Source: an uncultured Planctomycetales bacterium (GTDB taxonomy: Bacteria; Planctomycetota; Planctomycetia; Pirellulales; Thermoguttaceae). Taken from it: a stretch of 64,000 bases of DNA. Made by a program: the position numbers and the translations under genes. The stretch lies in the NCBI GenBank assembly GCA_937889015.1, contig CALARR010000273.1:1-64000 (forward strand), in the 5' to 3' direction. Below, piece after piece: positions 7,171 to 15,909 of this stretch; the stretch's first letter is position 1; each line of letters opens with the position of its first letter. Below the pieces are notes generated by a model. That model did no database searches and was not told where the DNA came from. It saw only the letters and a list, made by a program, of their open reading frames with translations.

Positions 7171-9392
7171 TCTTGCCGGGCCGTCCGACCTGGCAGGGAC
7201 CGTTCTGGGGCAGGTTCTTGGTGTACGCGGATCTGGGCCACCCAGATCTGGCTGTCGGACCCGCCAAAGCCAAACTGTTGCACTGCACGCTCGCGCCAGA
7301 GGGCTTTGGCGGGGACACGGAACACAAGCGTGTCCCACTGGGCCTTGCCGGAGAGCTTTGTTTCGGGCCGGACGCTCGTCCATTGTTGACCGCTGGCGGT
7401 TTCGACGGAAAGGCTAAAGGGCTTGGATTCTCCCCAGACGTCCATTTCCACCGTGACCGGCCGGGCAGGATCGGGCACGCTGCCCAAAAAGGTGGCCCAA
7501 CCGGCGGCGTGGTCGCCGGGGCCGGTCTCGTCGGAGTTGCGGCATTCGCGCCCACCTTTGGTCTCCTTTTTGCCGAAGCCGCGCGCCGGAACGCCCAACT
7601 GCACGACGGCGCCCCATTGATCGACCAGCCTGGCGGCCTCGGGCACGCGGCAGAAGCCGAGTGCTTTGTGCGCCGCGGCCACGGCCTTCTGCATAGCGTC
7701 CAAGGACTCGGCTCCGCGGCTGTGCTGATCGATGGCTTTGATCATCCAGTAGCCGTAGCGGTAGGTCTTGCACAACTCGGCAATGCGTTCGGCATAGGGT
7801 TCGTCGGTGGCGGCCTTTTCGGCCTGTTCCAGGGCGGCCAGGGCGCGATCCAGTTCGGCCTGATTGTACAGGCCCGGCACCTGGCGGGGCGGATTGTCGC
7901 TGTAGGACTGGCCCGTCTTGCGCACCGCAGTTTCCACGGCCGCGTAGAACTGGGCGACATGCGGGGCGCCCGGCCCGAACATGTGTCGCGTCCAGTCGTC
8001 GGCCAGGGCGTCGGGGTTGGCCGTCGGGTCCCACAGCAGGCGGCCGATCACGTAGTACAGCGGTCCGTCGAGGCTCCAGTCGCTCAGGCTGCTCTGGCAG
8101 TAGTAGCGGCGCACGCCCAGGGCGTGATAGTGCTTCACATCGGCGGCAAAGGCGTGCAAGACAGGCCGCGGCAGACGCCACCACATGGACTTGCTCACGT
8201 AGCTGTAGATCATCAGGTCCGGGCAGACCTTCATCCAACGCTGCAAGAGGTCGTTGAACTGCACGTTGGCCGGGGAACTGGGGTCGGCGATCGGGCGGCT
8301 GTAATCGGCCGGCGCGTAGTGGCACAGGAAAGGCACCACGTTGGGCCGGGGGCGGATCGTGTCCGGCGGCTCGGCATAGTTGATGTAGGCCAGCACCAGC
8401 AGTTTCTTATCGGGATGCTTGCGCGCCACGCGGTCCGCCACTTCGTTGGCAAACCAGAACACGCGGTCGCCCACGAAAGGCTTTTCCTTGCCCAGCCCCT
8501 GCCTGGTCGTGCGCGCCTGGCAGAACTTCTGATCCAAGGCCATGCACTGCGCACACTCGCACCAGCCGCCGTCGTCGTTGGGGCTGATGGAGACCAACTG
8601 CGCCGCCGGGTTGGCGTCGAATGTGCGGATCACATTGGCCGCAAATTCATCGGCGATGCCCGGGGCCGTGACGCAAAGCTGCCCGCGGTGATGGTCCGAT
8701 GGCTGACGCTCGTCGCGAATCAAGGGGAACCACTGCGGATGTTCCGGGAAGTACTTCTTCGTGGGCAGGATCTGGTTGTAGGCATGCACACCGCGGATGC
8801 CATCGGGCCAGAATAGGCAATCGCCGTTCTGCGTGGCCGTTTCCGGCTCGTACAGGCCGTTGAATCCCAGCTTCAGCCCCCAGGCTTCTTGTTCAGGCTT
8901 GTTGGCCTTGTACAGACGCCAGACAAAGGCGGGACGCGTGTCGACGTTCAACGCGCTGATCGCCAGTCGGGACAGACGCGGGATGAACTCGTGCTGGGGC
9001 GTCAGCCAGCGGCAGCCCAGGTGCTCAAGCAAACGATAGACGGCGAACAGCGTGGCCCGCTCGCTCGCACCGCAGACCACCAGGCCATCGGGCGTGGATC
9101 GCAGCAGCACGCGCTCCGATTGCGAGTCGAATCCCGCCGGCAGGTGCTTGCGCGCAGCGACCGTGAGGCCCACGTGAATCAAGTTTCCCTTGAAGGTCTG
9201 CCCTTCGGCGACCACGGGCAAGGCCGCGCCGGCGATCTTCTGGACGTAGTCGGCCAGTTCAGCCGCGGCCCGCGCCACCGTGGGCGAGGGATTGGGGGGA
9301 GTGACGATCGTGGCGCGCGGTTGGCCGGACTCGACCAGGACCAGTTCCGGGGCGGAGCAGAACAGGGCGAGGGTCAGGAGACTGAAGGGCAT
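7167..9392 (-). CDS. Secreted DUF4838-type glycoside-hydrolase-like protein
   Basis: Encodes 741 residues from the ATG at 9392, where GGAGG sits six bases upstream; the longer frame to 9449 is upstream sequence. A short Sec signal peptide (MPFSLLTLALFCSA) is followed by a glycosidase N-terminal-like alpha/beta domain (AAAELADYVQKIAGAALPVV, ERATLFAVYRLLEHLGCRWLTPQ) as found before GH67/GH20-type barrels. The central part resembles DUF4838, with SISPNDDGGWCEC and RVFWFANEVADRVA. The C-terminal 150 residues look like a beta-sandwich for carbohydrate or surface binding. Known function is predicted polysaccharide cleavage in the periplasm or outside the cell; the substrate is unknown. Confidence 0.75.
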   Translation of the reverse strand: MPFSLLTLALFCSAPELVLVESGQPRATIVTPPNPSPTVARAAAELADYVQKIAGAALPVVAEGQTFKGNLIHVGLTVAARKHLPAGFDSQSERVLLRSTPDGLVVCGASERATLFAVYRLLEHLGCRWLTPQHEFIPRLSRLAISALNVDTRPAFVWRLYKANKPEQEAWGLKLGFNGLYEPETATQNGDCLFWPDGIRGVHAYNQILPTKKYFPEHPQWFPLIRDERQPSDHHRGQLCVTAPGIADEFAANVIRTFDANPAAQLVSISPNDDGGWCECAQCMALDQKFCQARTTRQGLGKEKPFVGDRVFWFANEVADRVARKHPDKKLLVLAYINYAEPPDTIRPRPNVVPFLCHYAPADYSRPIADPSSPANVQFNDLLQRWMKVCPDLMIYSYVSKSMWWRLPRPVLHAFAADVKHYHALGVRRYYCQSSLSDWSLDGPLYYVIGRLLWDPTANPDALADDWTRHMFGPGAPHVAQFYAAVETAVRKTGQSYSDNPPRQVPGLYNQAELDRALAALEQAEKAATDEPYAERIAELCKTYRYGYWMIKAIDQHSRGAESLDAMQKAVAAAHKALGFCRVPEAARLVDQWGAVVQLGVPARGFGKKETKGGRECRNSDETGPGDHAAGWATFLGSVPDPARPVTVEMDVWGESKPFSLSVETASGQQWTSVRPETKLSGKAQWDTLVFRVPAKALWRERAVQQFGFGGSDSQIWVAQIRVHQEPAPERSLPGRTARQD

Positions 9393-9600
9393 GGCGTCCT
9401 CCGGAGGGTTGGGCGGAATCGGGCGTGGATGCGGCCGGGCCGCTGTCACGGTCGGGGAGCGAGTCGTGGATATCGTTTGTTATCGATAATCAACGATTGT
9501 AAACCGATCCAGCCGGCGCAGGCAAGTCAAGCAGGCAGAATCGGGGGGCAATGGGGCGCTGGGAAGCTTGGTTGGCGCACACGCCGCCTGACGAAAGTCT

Positions 9601-9797
9601 CGGGCCCGAAGGGCCTCCATTCATCAGCCCTGGGCGCAGCCCAGGGGACCGGAAGGGAGAATGGTGCCCAGCCCTGCAAGGGCGAGACAATCCTCCGTTG
9701 CGAACGCCTCGTTTTACCCTTTCACGGCGAAGATCTGCATTGGGCAACCATCCCCTGGGCTGCGCCCAGGGCTGGTGGATCTGAGCCTTTCAGGCTC
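9601..9797. repeat. Palindromic dispersed repeat family 2, copy A
   Basis: The element contains a perfect 23-base inverted repeat, arms at 9625-9647 and 9752-9774 (one arm begins CAGCCCTGGGCGCAGCCC), separated by about 104 bases. Smaller palindromes flank it: GGGCCCGAAGGGCC-type at 9601-9614 and GAGCC...GGCTC at 9783-9797. A diverged copy in the opposite orientation lies at 52029-52260. The rest of 9393-9600 holds the promoter side of the DUF4838 gene, with an AT-rich stretch near 9475-9500. Confidence 0.75.
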
Positions 9798-9844
9798 ACC
9801 GCACTGGTGTCTCGCGTCTTCTGTGGCAAGCGACAGAAAGGCCC

Positions 9845-11242
9845 TCAATAATCGCGGAAGGGGCCGCGCGGTTCGGCCGTCTGCATGGTCTGCTTCCAGG
9901 CGGCAAACCGCTGCTGGACCATCTTCAGGATTTCGGGTTTCTCCTGGGAAAGGTCCTTTTCTTCGCTGATGTCGGTCGACAGGTCGAACAGGCCGTTGCC
10001 GGCCGCCGACTCGACCCACTTCCACTGGCCCACGCGCGCGCCCTTGTCGTCGCGTCGCTGCCAGAACATCTCTTTGCGCGGCGAGGGGCTTTTTCCGGCC
10101 AGCACGGGCGTCATGTCAAAGCCGTCGAGGACCACGTCCTTGGGCGGTTGGACCGCGCAGGCCGCCAGGACCGTGGGGAAGACCTCCAACGAAGTGAGGA
10201 ACTCATCGCATACCCGGCCTGCCGGCAGATGGCCGGGCCAGCGCACGATGCAGGGCACGCGGATGCCGCCGTCGAACATCTGCCCCTTCTTGCCGCGGAG
10301 CGGGTAGTTTTTGTCCTGGCTGGCGCCGCCATTGTCGGAGAAGAAGATGACCAGCGTGTTGTCGGCCAGCTTGCGCTGCTCCAAGCGGTCGAGGATTCGG
10401 CCGATCGACTCGTCCATGCAGTTGATCGCGGCCCAATAGCCGATCCGTTTGCGCTCTTTTTCGTTCTTGGTGGCCGGGTATTGGCGGATGTACTCGTCCG
10501 GTGCTTGCACAGTGCCCTTGACCGGCGGATCGAGGCTCGACGAGCCGTGCGGCGCGTTGTAGGGCACATAGACGAAGAAGGGGCGATCCTGGTGCTGATC
10601 GATGAATCGCAGGGCCTCACGTTCGAACAAGTGCGTGCAGTAGGTCCCCTTGTCTGCGGTGGTCAGGTCGTTGCCCCGGCGCATGGAGGGCACGCCGTAG
10701 CGCTCATGGGTTACGTAGTCGATGCCCGTGTTGGCGAAACCATAATAGTCGTCGAAGCCGCGTGCCAGCGGCAAGAATCGCTTGAGTTGGCCCAGGTCCC
10801 ACTTGCCGTAGATCCCGCTGGCATAGCCTCCGGAGCGCAGCACGGCCGGCAACAGCACTTCGCGCTCGTCCATGCCTAGGATCATCTCCGGGGACACGGC
10901 GTATTCGTCGGCCGCGTAGCGGTGGCCGTAGTTGACCATGTCGTTGCGGTACATATCGTAGGTGCCATTGCGTTGCGGATAACGGCCTGTCAGCAGGCTG
11001 CCGCGCGAAGGCGTGCAGGCCGGCCAGGTGACGTAGAAGCTGGTCAGACGCACGCCACCGGCGGCCAGGCGATCGAGATTGGGCGTCTTGACGTCGGTGC
11101 TGCCGAAGCAGCCCAGGTCGTGATAGCCCTGGTCGTCGGAGACGATGATCAGCACGTTGGGCCGCTGCGCAGGAGCGGCAAGGCCGATCGACGCCACAAG
11201 AATTCCCAGCAATCCAATTCCGCTCGTAAAGCTGCGCGTCAT
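9845..11242 (-). CDS. Secreted sulfatase (arylsulfatase A-like)
   Basis: Encodes 465 residues from the ATG at 11242, with GGGAG five bases upstream. A Sec signal peptide (GIGLLGILVASIGLA) precedes the sulfatase domain. SDDQGYHDLGCFG (35-47) supplies the metal-binding aspartates, and CTPSR at 76-80 is the formylglycine consensus with Cys76 to be oxidised. SDNGG and GGIRVP motifs follow in the C-terminal half. Type I sulfatases hydrolyse sulfate esters of polysaccharides in the periplasm after maturation by a formylglycine-generating enzyme or anSME, neither of which is present in this window. The substrate is not predictable from the sequence. Confidence 0.92.
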   Translation of the reverse strand: MTRSFTSGIGLLGILVASIGLAAPAQRPNVLIIVSDDQGYHDLGCFGSTDVKTPNLDRLAAGGVRLTSFYVTWPACTPSRGSLLTGRYPQRNGTYDMYRNDMVNYGHRYAADEYAVSPEMILGMDEREVLLPAVLRSGGYASGIYGKWDLGQLKRFLPLARGFDDYYGFANTGIDYVTHERYGVPSMRRGNDLTTADKGTYCTHLFEREALRFIDQHQDRPFFVYVPYNAPHGSSSLDPPVKGTVQAPDEYIRQYPATKNEKERKRIGYWAAINCMDESIGRILDRLEQRKLADNTLVIFFSDNGGASQDKNYPLRGKKGQMFDGGIRVPCIVRWPGHLPAGRVCDEFLTSLEVFPTVLAACAVQPPKDVVLDGFDMTPVLAGKSPSPRKEMFWQRRDDKGARVGQWKWVESAAGNGLFDLSTDISEEKDLSQEKPEILKMVQQRFAAWKQTMQTAEPRGPFRDY

Positions 11243-11361
11243 GGCTACTCCCTGTTTATTCTTGGTTATGGAAGTCTCGATGGCTGTGGGGCCAACCGGT
11301 GACTCGGCCGTTTGGCGGCGGGGTGCTGACCTGCGCCGCGGTGGCGAAGTCTTACGTCTCG

Positions 11362-11406
11362 GTGGGGCAGGTTGGCAAGCTGCCCCACGGTGCCAAGCTG
11401 CCCCAC
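11362..11406. repeat. Palindromic repeat with duplicated arm upstream of mnmG
   Basis: GTGGGGCAG at 11362-11370 and CTGCCCCAC at 11380-11388 form a perfect nine-base hairpin with a nine-base loop; the right arm is repeated at 11398-11406. It lies in the 308-base divergent gap between the sulfatase and mnmG, which otherwise holds no gene. Confidence 0.6.
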
Positions 11407-11550
11407 GGTGGCGGCTTGACGTCTGGGCTTCGGGCACATGCCCCCGTCCGAGTGGGGCGAAGTGCAACGCCGATTCTAGCACAGTCCCAGACCGATCGCG
11501 AACACCTGGCTTCCTGGTGGCCGTAGCGGTTCCAGGGCCGGTTCCTTATC

Positions 11551-13380
11551 ATGAAGGGGATGATCGAGAACTGCTACGAATTCGACGTGATTGTGGTGGG
11601 CGGAGGCCATGCGGGCGCCGAGGCAGCGGCCGCGGCAGCACGCATGGGGGCACGCACCGCCTTGCTCACGGCCAACCTGGACACCATCGCGCAGATGAGC
11701 TGCAACCCGGCCATCGGCGGGATCGCCAAGGGGCAGATCGTGCGCGAGGTGGATGCCCTGGGCGGACTGATGGGACGCGCGATCGATGCCACGGGCATCC
11801 AGTTCCGCATGCTCAACCGGCGCAAGGGGCCGGCCATGCATGGTCCTCGCGCCCAGGCCGACCGGCGGCTCTATCAGATCGAAGTCAAGCGTCTGCTGGA
11901 GGACCAACCCGGGCTGGCGCTGCGCCAGGAACTGGTCGAAGATCTGCTGACGGAGCGCAGCGGCGACCGGCCCAGGGTGACCGGCGTGCGCGTGCGCGGC
12001 GGGAGCGTCTATCGGGCCCCGGCCGTGGTGCTCTGCGCAGGGACCTTCATGCGTGGTCTGTTGCACGTCGGGTTGGCGACCTTTCCCGGCGGCCGGATGA
12101 GCGAAGAGACCGACGCGGGGCTGAGCCTGGCCTTGGAGCGGTTGGGGTTGCGTCTGGCACGCTTCAAGACCGGAACCCCGCCCCGGCTCAACGGCCGGAC
12201 GATCGACTTCGCGCGCCTGGAATTCCAGCCGGGCGACGAGTGCCCTCAGCCGTTTTCCTTCTTGACCGAGCGGATCGAGCAGGCGCAGTTGCCCTGCTGG
12301 ATCACCTACACCAACGCAGCGGTTCACGCGTTGATCCTGGCCAATCTGGACCGTGCGCCGATGTACACCGGCCAGATCACGTCGACCGGGCCGAGGTACT
12401 GCCCCTCGGTGGAAACCAAGGTCGTACGCTTTTCCGAAAAAGAAAGGCACCAGATCTTCCTGGAACCAGAGGGGCGGCACACCCAGGAGTATTACGTCAA
12501 CGGATTGGCGACCAGCCTGCCGCGCGACGTCCAGGAAGCCATGGTCCGGGAGATTGCGGGGTTAGAGCGGGCTGAGATCGTGCGCTACGGCTACGCCATC
12601 GAGTACGACTTCATCCCTCCCGAGCAATTGCAGGCCACGCTGCAAACCAAGTCGGTTGACGGGCTGTATCTGGCCGGGCAGGTCAACGGCACGACGGGTT
12701 ACGAAGAAGCGGCGGGCCAGGGCCTGCTGGCCGGTGCGAACGCGGCCCTCGCCCTTCGCGGCCAAGGCTCTCTGGTCCTGGACCGCAATCAGGCCTACAT
12801 GGGAGTGATGATCGACGACCTGATTACGCGCGGCGTTGACGAGCCCTACCGCATGTTTACCAGCCGGGCCGAGCACCGTCTGGCGTTGCGCCACGACAAC
12901 GCCGACCGGCGGCTCACTCCGCTGGGGCGCGCGGTGGGCCTGGTCGATGATGTGCGATGGGCTCGGCTGGAGGCGAAACAACGGCAAGTCGCGGAGGCCA
13001 TGCACCTGCTGGAGACGACGCGTGTGGGGGAAAACACGCTGATCAAGTTGCTGCGGCGGACTGAGGTGAGTTGGGAAGACATGCTGCGGCTGGCGCCGTC
13101 TCTGGGGAGCGTGCCGGGGGGCGTGGCGGACCAGGTGCTGTACGACGTGAAGTACGCCGGTTACCTCAGCCGCCAAGCTGTCCAGGTCGACCGGCACCGC
13201 CGCCTGGCCCAACGACGAATCCCGGAAGACTTCGACTTTGCGTCGGTTGAGCACCTGCGTGCCGAGGCTCGGGAAAAGTTCCTGCGGTTCCGTCCGGCGG
13301 ACCTTGCGCAGGCCAGCCGGATCAGCGGAATCACGCCGGCGGACCTGACTGTCTTGCTGGCGAAACTCAGCGGGCGATAG
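11551..13380 (+). CDS. mnmG: tRNA uridine-5-carboxymethylaminomethyl modification enzyme MnmG
   Basis: Encodes 609 residues, the usual size for MnmG (GidA). The N-terminal FAD fold reads VVGGGHAGAEAA, followed by SCNPAIGGIAKGQIVREVDALGG and RKGPAMHGPRAQADR, all diagnostic of the family. YAIEYDFIPP and the C-terminal helical tRNA-binding part are present. With MnmE it installs the carboxymethylaminomethyl group on U34 of certain tRNAs in the cytoplasm, using FAD, glycine and methylenetetrahydrofolate. The start codon could be 11551 or the ATG at 11560; neither has a strong ribosome-binding site. mnmE is not in this window. It stands alone as a transcription unit. Confidence 0.96.
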   Translation: MKGMIENCYEFDVIVVGGGHAGAEAAAAAARMGARTALLTANLDTIAQMSCNPAIGGIAKGQIVREVDALGGLMGRAIDATGIQFRMLNRRKGPAMHGPRAQADRRLYQIEVKRLLEDQPGLALRQELVEDLLTERSGDRPRVTGVRVRGGSVYRAPAVVLCAGTFMRGLLHVGLATFPGGRMSEETDAGLSLALERLGLRLARFKTGTPPRLNGRTIDFARLEFQPGDECPQPFSFLTERIEQAQLPCWITYTNAAVHALILANLDRAPMYTGQITSTGPRYCPSVETKVVRFSEKERHQIFLEPEGRHTQEYYVNGLATSLPRDVQEAMVREIAGLERAEIVRYGYAIEYDFIPPEQLQATLQTKSVDGLYLAGQVNGTTGYEEAAGQGLLAGANAALALRGQGSLVLDRNQAYMGVMIDDLITRGVDEPYRMFTSRAEHRLALRHDNADRRLTPLGRAVGLVDDVRWARLEAKQRQVAEAMHLLETTRVGENTLIKLLRRTEVSWEDMLRLAPSLGSVPGGVADQVLYDVKYAGYLSRQAVQVDRHRRLAQRRIPEDFDFASVEHLRAEAREKFLRFRPADLAQASRISGITPADLTVLLAKLSGR

Positions 13381-13468
13381 CGGGAAGGCCCCCTGAATTG
13401 TCCCTGGCAGCTTTTTCCTGTGTATGTAAGCGATTGTGTGGTAAGCGGTTATGTGCGGAATAGTTGTA

Positions 13469-13496
13469 TTGACACGTTTCGGAAGATAGTTATAAT
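13469..13496 (+). promoter_or_regulatory. Near-consensus sigma-70 promoter
   Basis: TTGACA at 13469-13474 and TATAAT at 13491-13496, both perfect consensus hexamers, are separated by 16 bases. Transcription would begin near 13503 and read into the HTH-receiver gene at 13700, leaving a leader of roughly 195 bases. This is the strongest promoter-like signal seen in the window. Confidence 0.7.
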
Positions 13497-13699
13497 CTAC
13501 CGCAATTGGCAAGCTCGGCAATGTCGGCAGCGTCGGGTGAGCCTACGGGTTGTATCAAGTTTCGGGACATAAGCAGTCTGCGAACTCAAGGCGTTTTGAA
13601 CCAGTTTCGGCATGGAGGAACGAAAACCCGATTGCGTTCAGCCGACATCATTTCGGGTTTTTGACCGCGACCCACTAGAAAAGGAATGGTTAACTGGCG

Positions 13700-14281
13700 A
13701 TGAAGACTGTGTTCACGACCGGCGAGGCGGCCAAGATCTGCAAGGTTAGCCAACAGACAATCATTCGTTGCTTCGATTCCGGGCAACTGAAAGGATTCCG
13801 GGTGCCGGGCAGCCGGTTCCGCCGAATCCCCCGCGAACAATTGTTCATGTTCATGCGGGACAACGGAATTCCCACCGACGCGTTGGAGAGCGGCAAGCGC
13901 AAGATCCTGATTGTCGACGACGACGGCGAATTGGTCGAGCTGATCACCGACGTGTTGGAGCGCGACGGTCGATTCGAGGTTCGCTCGGTCAACAACGGCT
14001 TCGACGCCGGGATGATGGTCAAGGAGTATCGGCCGGACCTGATCGTCCTGGACGTGATGCTCCCGGACATCAACGGCAAGGAAGTCTGCCAGCGCGTCCG
14101 CAGCGACAAGACCATGGACGATGTGAAGATCATTTGCATCTCCGGCATGGTCGAGGAAGACAAGATCGGCGAACTTCGCGCCGCTGGGGCCGACGACTTC
14201 ATGCACAAGCCGTTTGAAGTCGAGAAGCTGGTGGAGCGGATGTGCGGTCTGTTGGACCTGGAAATCGTATCGGTCGCCTGA
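13700..14281 (+). CDS. Excisionase-type HTH fused to response-regulator receiver
   Basis: Encodes 193 residues. Residues 4-50 are a winged-HTH of the excisionase/MerR type (FTTGEAAKICKVSQQTIIRCFD, then GSRFRRIP). Residues 68-187 are a CheY-like receiver with acidic residues DDD at 73-75, the phospho-acceptor Asp118 in LIVLDVML, Ser148 in the conserved Thr/Ser position and Lys170 in HKPF. Phosphorylation of the receiver presumably controls DNA binding by the N-terminal HTH, the reverse of the usual receiver-first order. The histidine kinase gene 150 bases downstream is the obvious partner. The near-consensus promoter at 13469 drives it. Confidence 0.88.
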   Translation: MKTVFTTGEAAKICKVSQQTIIRCFDSGQLKGFRVPGSRFRRIPREQLFMFMRDNGIPTDALESGKRKILIVDDDGELVELITDVLERDGRFEVRSVNNGFDAGMMVKEYRPDLIVLDVMLPDINGKEVCQRVRSDKTMDDVKIICISGMVEEDKIGELRAAGADDFMHKPFEVEKLVERMCGLLDLEIVSVA

Positions 14282-14485
14282 ATTGCTCGATTGGATCCTG
14301 CATTGGCAGTGAACGCGGGTCTCCGCGCGGGGCCCGGTCCGCTCGGCCAGGCACTGGTGGCCGAGGGCATTGGCGGTGTGGCGATCCGTAGCATCGGTGG
14401 CTTTCCACGGTGATCGTCCGTTGGTGCGCTGAGTGTGTTGCTGCGCGCGGCACCGCGATCGTCTCCTTTTCTGCCACGCCTGCTC

Positions 14486-15853
14486 ATGCGCCGCTCGCTT
14501 CCGCTGCCTTTGGATGGCCGTATCTGCTGGTTTCCGCTGGCGGATCGGTCGGCATTGGCACTGGAGCGAGTCTGGTTGGGGGCCCCTGACCCGGCCGAGG
14601 CCTTGATCGATTGTCTGCAGGTCGACCCGCCGCTGCTGCTGTGGGCCGTGTGGTGCCGATGGCGCGATGCGCGGCAATGGGGGCCCACGGCACGCGAGAC
14701 GGCGGACTGGCTGCAGGGGCACTTGCCAGAGTTGCTGGGACAGCCCGTCGCCTGCGAATCGCGCGAAGATGGGGCGGCGATTGCGGCGCAAGTGGAGCAG
14801 GACCTTCTGCTGGCCGAGGTGGCGCACGCCTTGGCGGCCGAGCAGGACCCCGCTCAGGCCGAGGCGGCTCGTTTCCTGGGCCTGGTGCGGCATGGGCCGC
14901 AATGGCTGGCACTGCTGGGCTGCTCCGGCGGCTCGCCGCTGCCGTGGCAGGAGTTGCTGGAGTCGCATCCCGGCGCGGCGCCTGTGGCGAGCGCCGTGGA
15001 ACGCCTGTCTGCGGCGGAGGCGCAGGATCGGCTGGTCCTGGAGGCACGCCACCGGGCCAAAGCGTTGCGCGAGCAATGGCTGGCTGCGGTCCCCTATCCG
15101 CCCGAGTTGCTGACGCGTTGGGCCGTGAAGCTGGCGCGCCTGGCCCAACTGGAACAGCGCTTCGAAGAGACGCTGGAGCGGGAGAAGCTGACGGCGATGG
15201 CCGAATTCGCGGCCGGGGCAGGCCACGAAATCAACAATCCGCTGACCGTGATCGCCGGCCGAGCGCAACTGTTCTTGCGCGAGGAGAAGGACCCGGAACG
15301 CCGCCGCGAGCTGGCCCTGATCAACGCCCAGGCGATGCGCGTGTACGAGATGATCGCCGACATGCGGCTCTTCGCCCGTCCCCCCGCGCCGGAACGCAAA
15401 CCGTGTGACCTGGTCGAGTTGGTTGACCGAGCGCTGAGCGAATTGGCTGCTCGGGCCGCCGAGCAGGAGACCTCGCTGGGACGGCGAACGATCGAAGGAC
15501 CGGTTTTGCTGTGGGCCGATCCGACCCAAATGCTCGTGGCGATCAAGGCCCTGTGCGTCAATGCCTTGGAGGCCCTGCGGCCGGGCGGGCAGGTGGAGGT
15601 GGAGTTGGGCTGCCAAGGCGATTGGGCCACGCTTTGCGTCAGCGACAACGGCCCTGGCTTCGGTCCCGAGGAACGGCGACGCCTGTTCGACCCGTTCTTT
15701 TCCGCACGCCAGGCCGGGCGCGGGCTGGGCATGGGGCTGTGTAAGTGCTGGCGGATTGTGACTGCGCATGGCGGGCGGATCGACGTGCAGGGCGAGCCGG
15801 CCCACGGGGCGTCGTTCACGATCCGGCTGCCGTGCGGCAAGCCGCTGGATTGA
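14486..15853 (+). CDS. Soluble histidine kinase
   Basis: Encodes about 455 residues if translation starts at the ATG at 14486; the frame is open back to 14435. The C-terminal half is a clear kinase: the H-box GAGHEINNPL holds the phospho-acceptor His (about residue 247), then the N-box NALEAL, G1 box DNGPGFG, F-box FDPFFSAR and G2 box GLGMGLC. No transmembrane helix or signal peptide is visible, so it is probably cytoplasmic. The N-terminal 230 residues are Ala/Leu-rich and helical, with a faint resemblance to HDOD-like helical domains; I cannot name the sensor. It follows the HTH-receiver gene and is likely its cognate kinase. No ribosome-binding site decides the start. Confidence 0.85.
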   Translation: MRRSLPLPLDGRICWFPLADRSALALERVWLGAPDPAEALIDCLQVDPPLLLWAVWCRWRDARQWGPTARETADWLQGHLPELLGQPVACESREDGAAIAAQVEQDLLLAEVAHALAAEQDPAQAEAARFLGLVRHGPQWLALLGCSGGSPLPWQELLESHPGAAPVASAVERLSAAEAQDRLVLEARHRAKALREQWLAAVPYPPELLTRWAVKLARLAQLEQRFEETLEREKLTAMAEFAAGAGHEINNPLTVIAGRAQLFLREEKDPERRRELALINAQAMRVYEMIADMRLFARPPAPERKPCDLVELVDRALSELAARAAEQETSLGRRTIEGPVLLWADPTQMLVAIKALCVNALEALRPGGQVEVELGCQGDWATLCVSDNGPGFGPEERRRLFDPFFSARQAGRGLGMGLCKCWRIVTAHGGRIDVQGEPAHGASFTIRLPCGKPLD

Positions 15854-15909
15854 CGCCCGTGCGGCGCGCACGATCTCCAACCGCGGCCCGAATCGGGTAT
15901 CATACGGGT

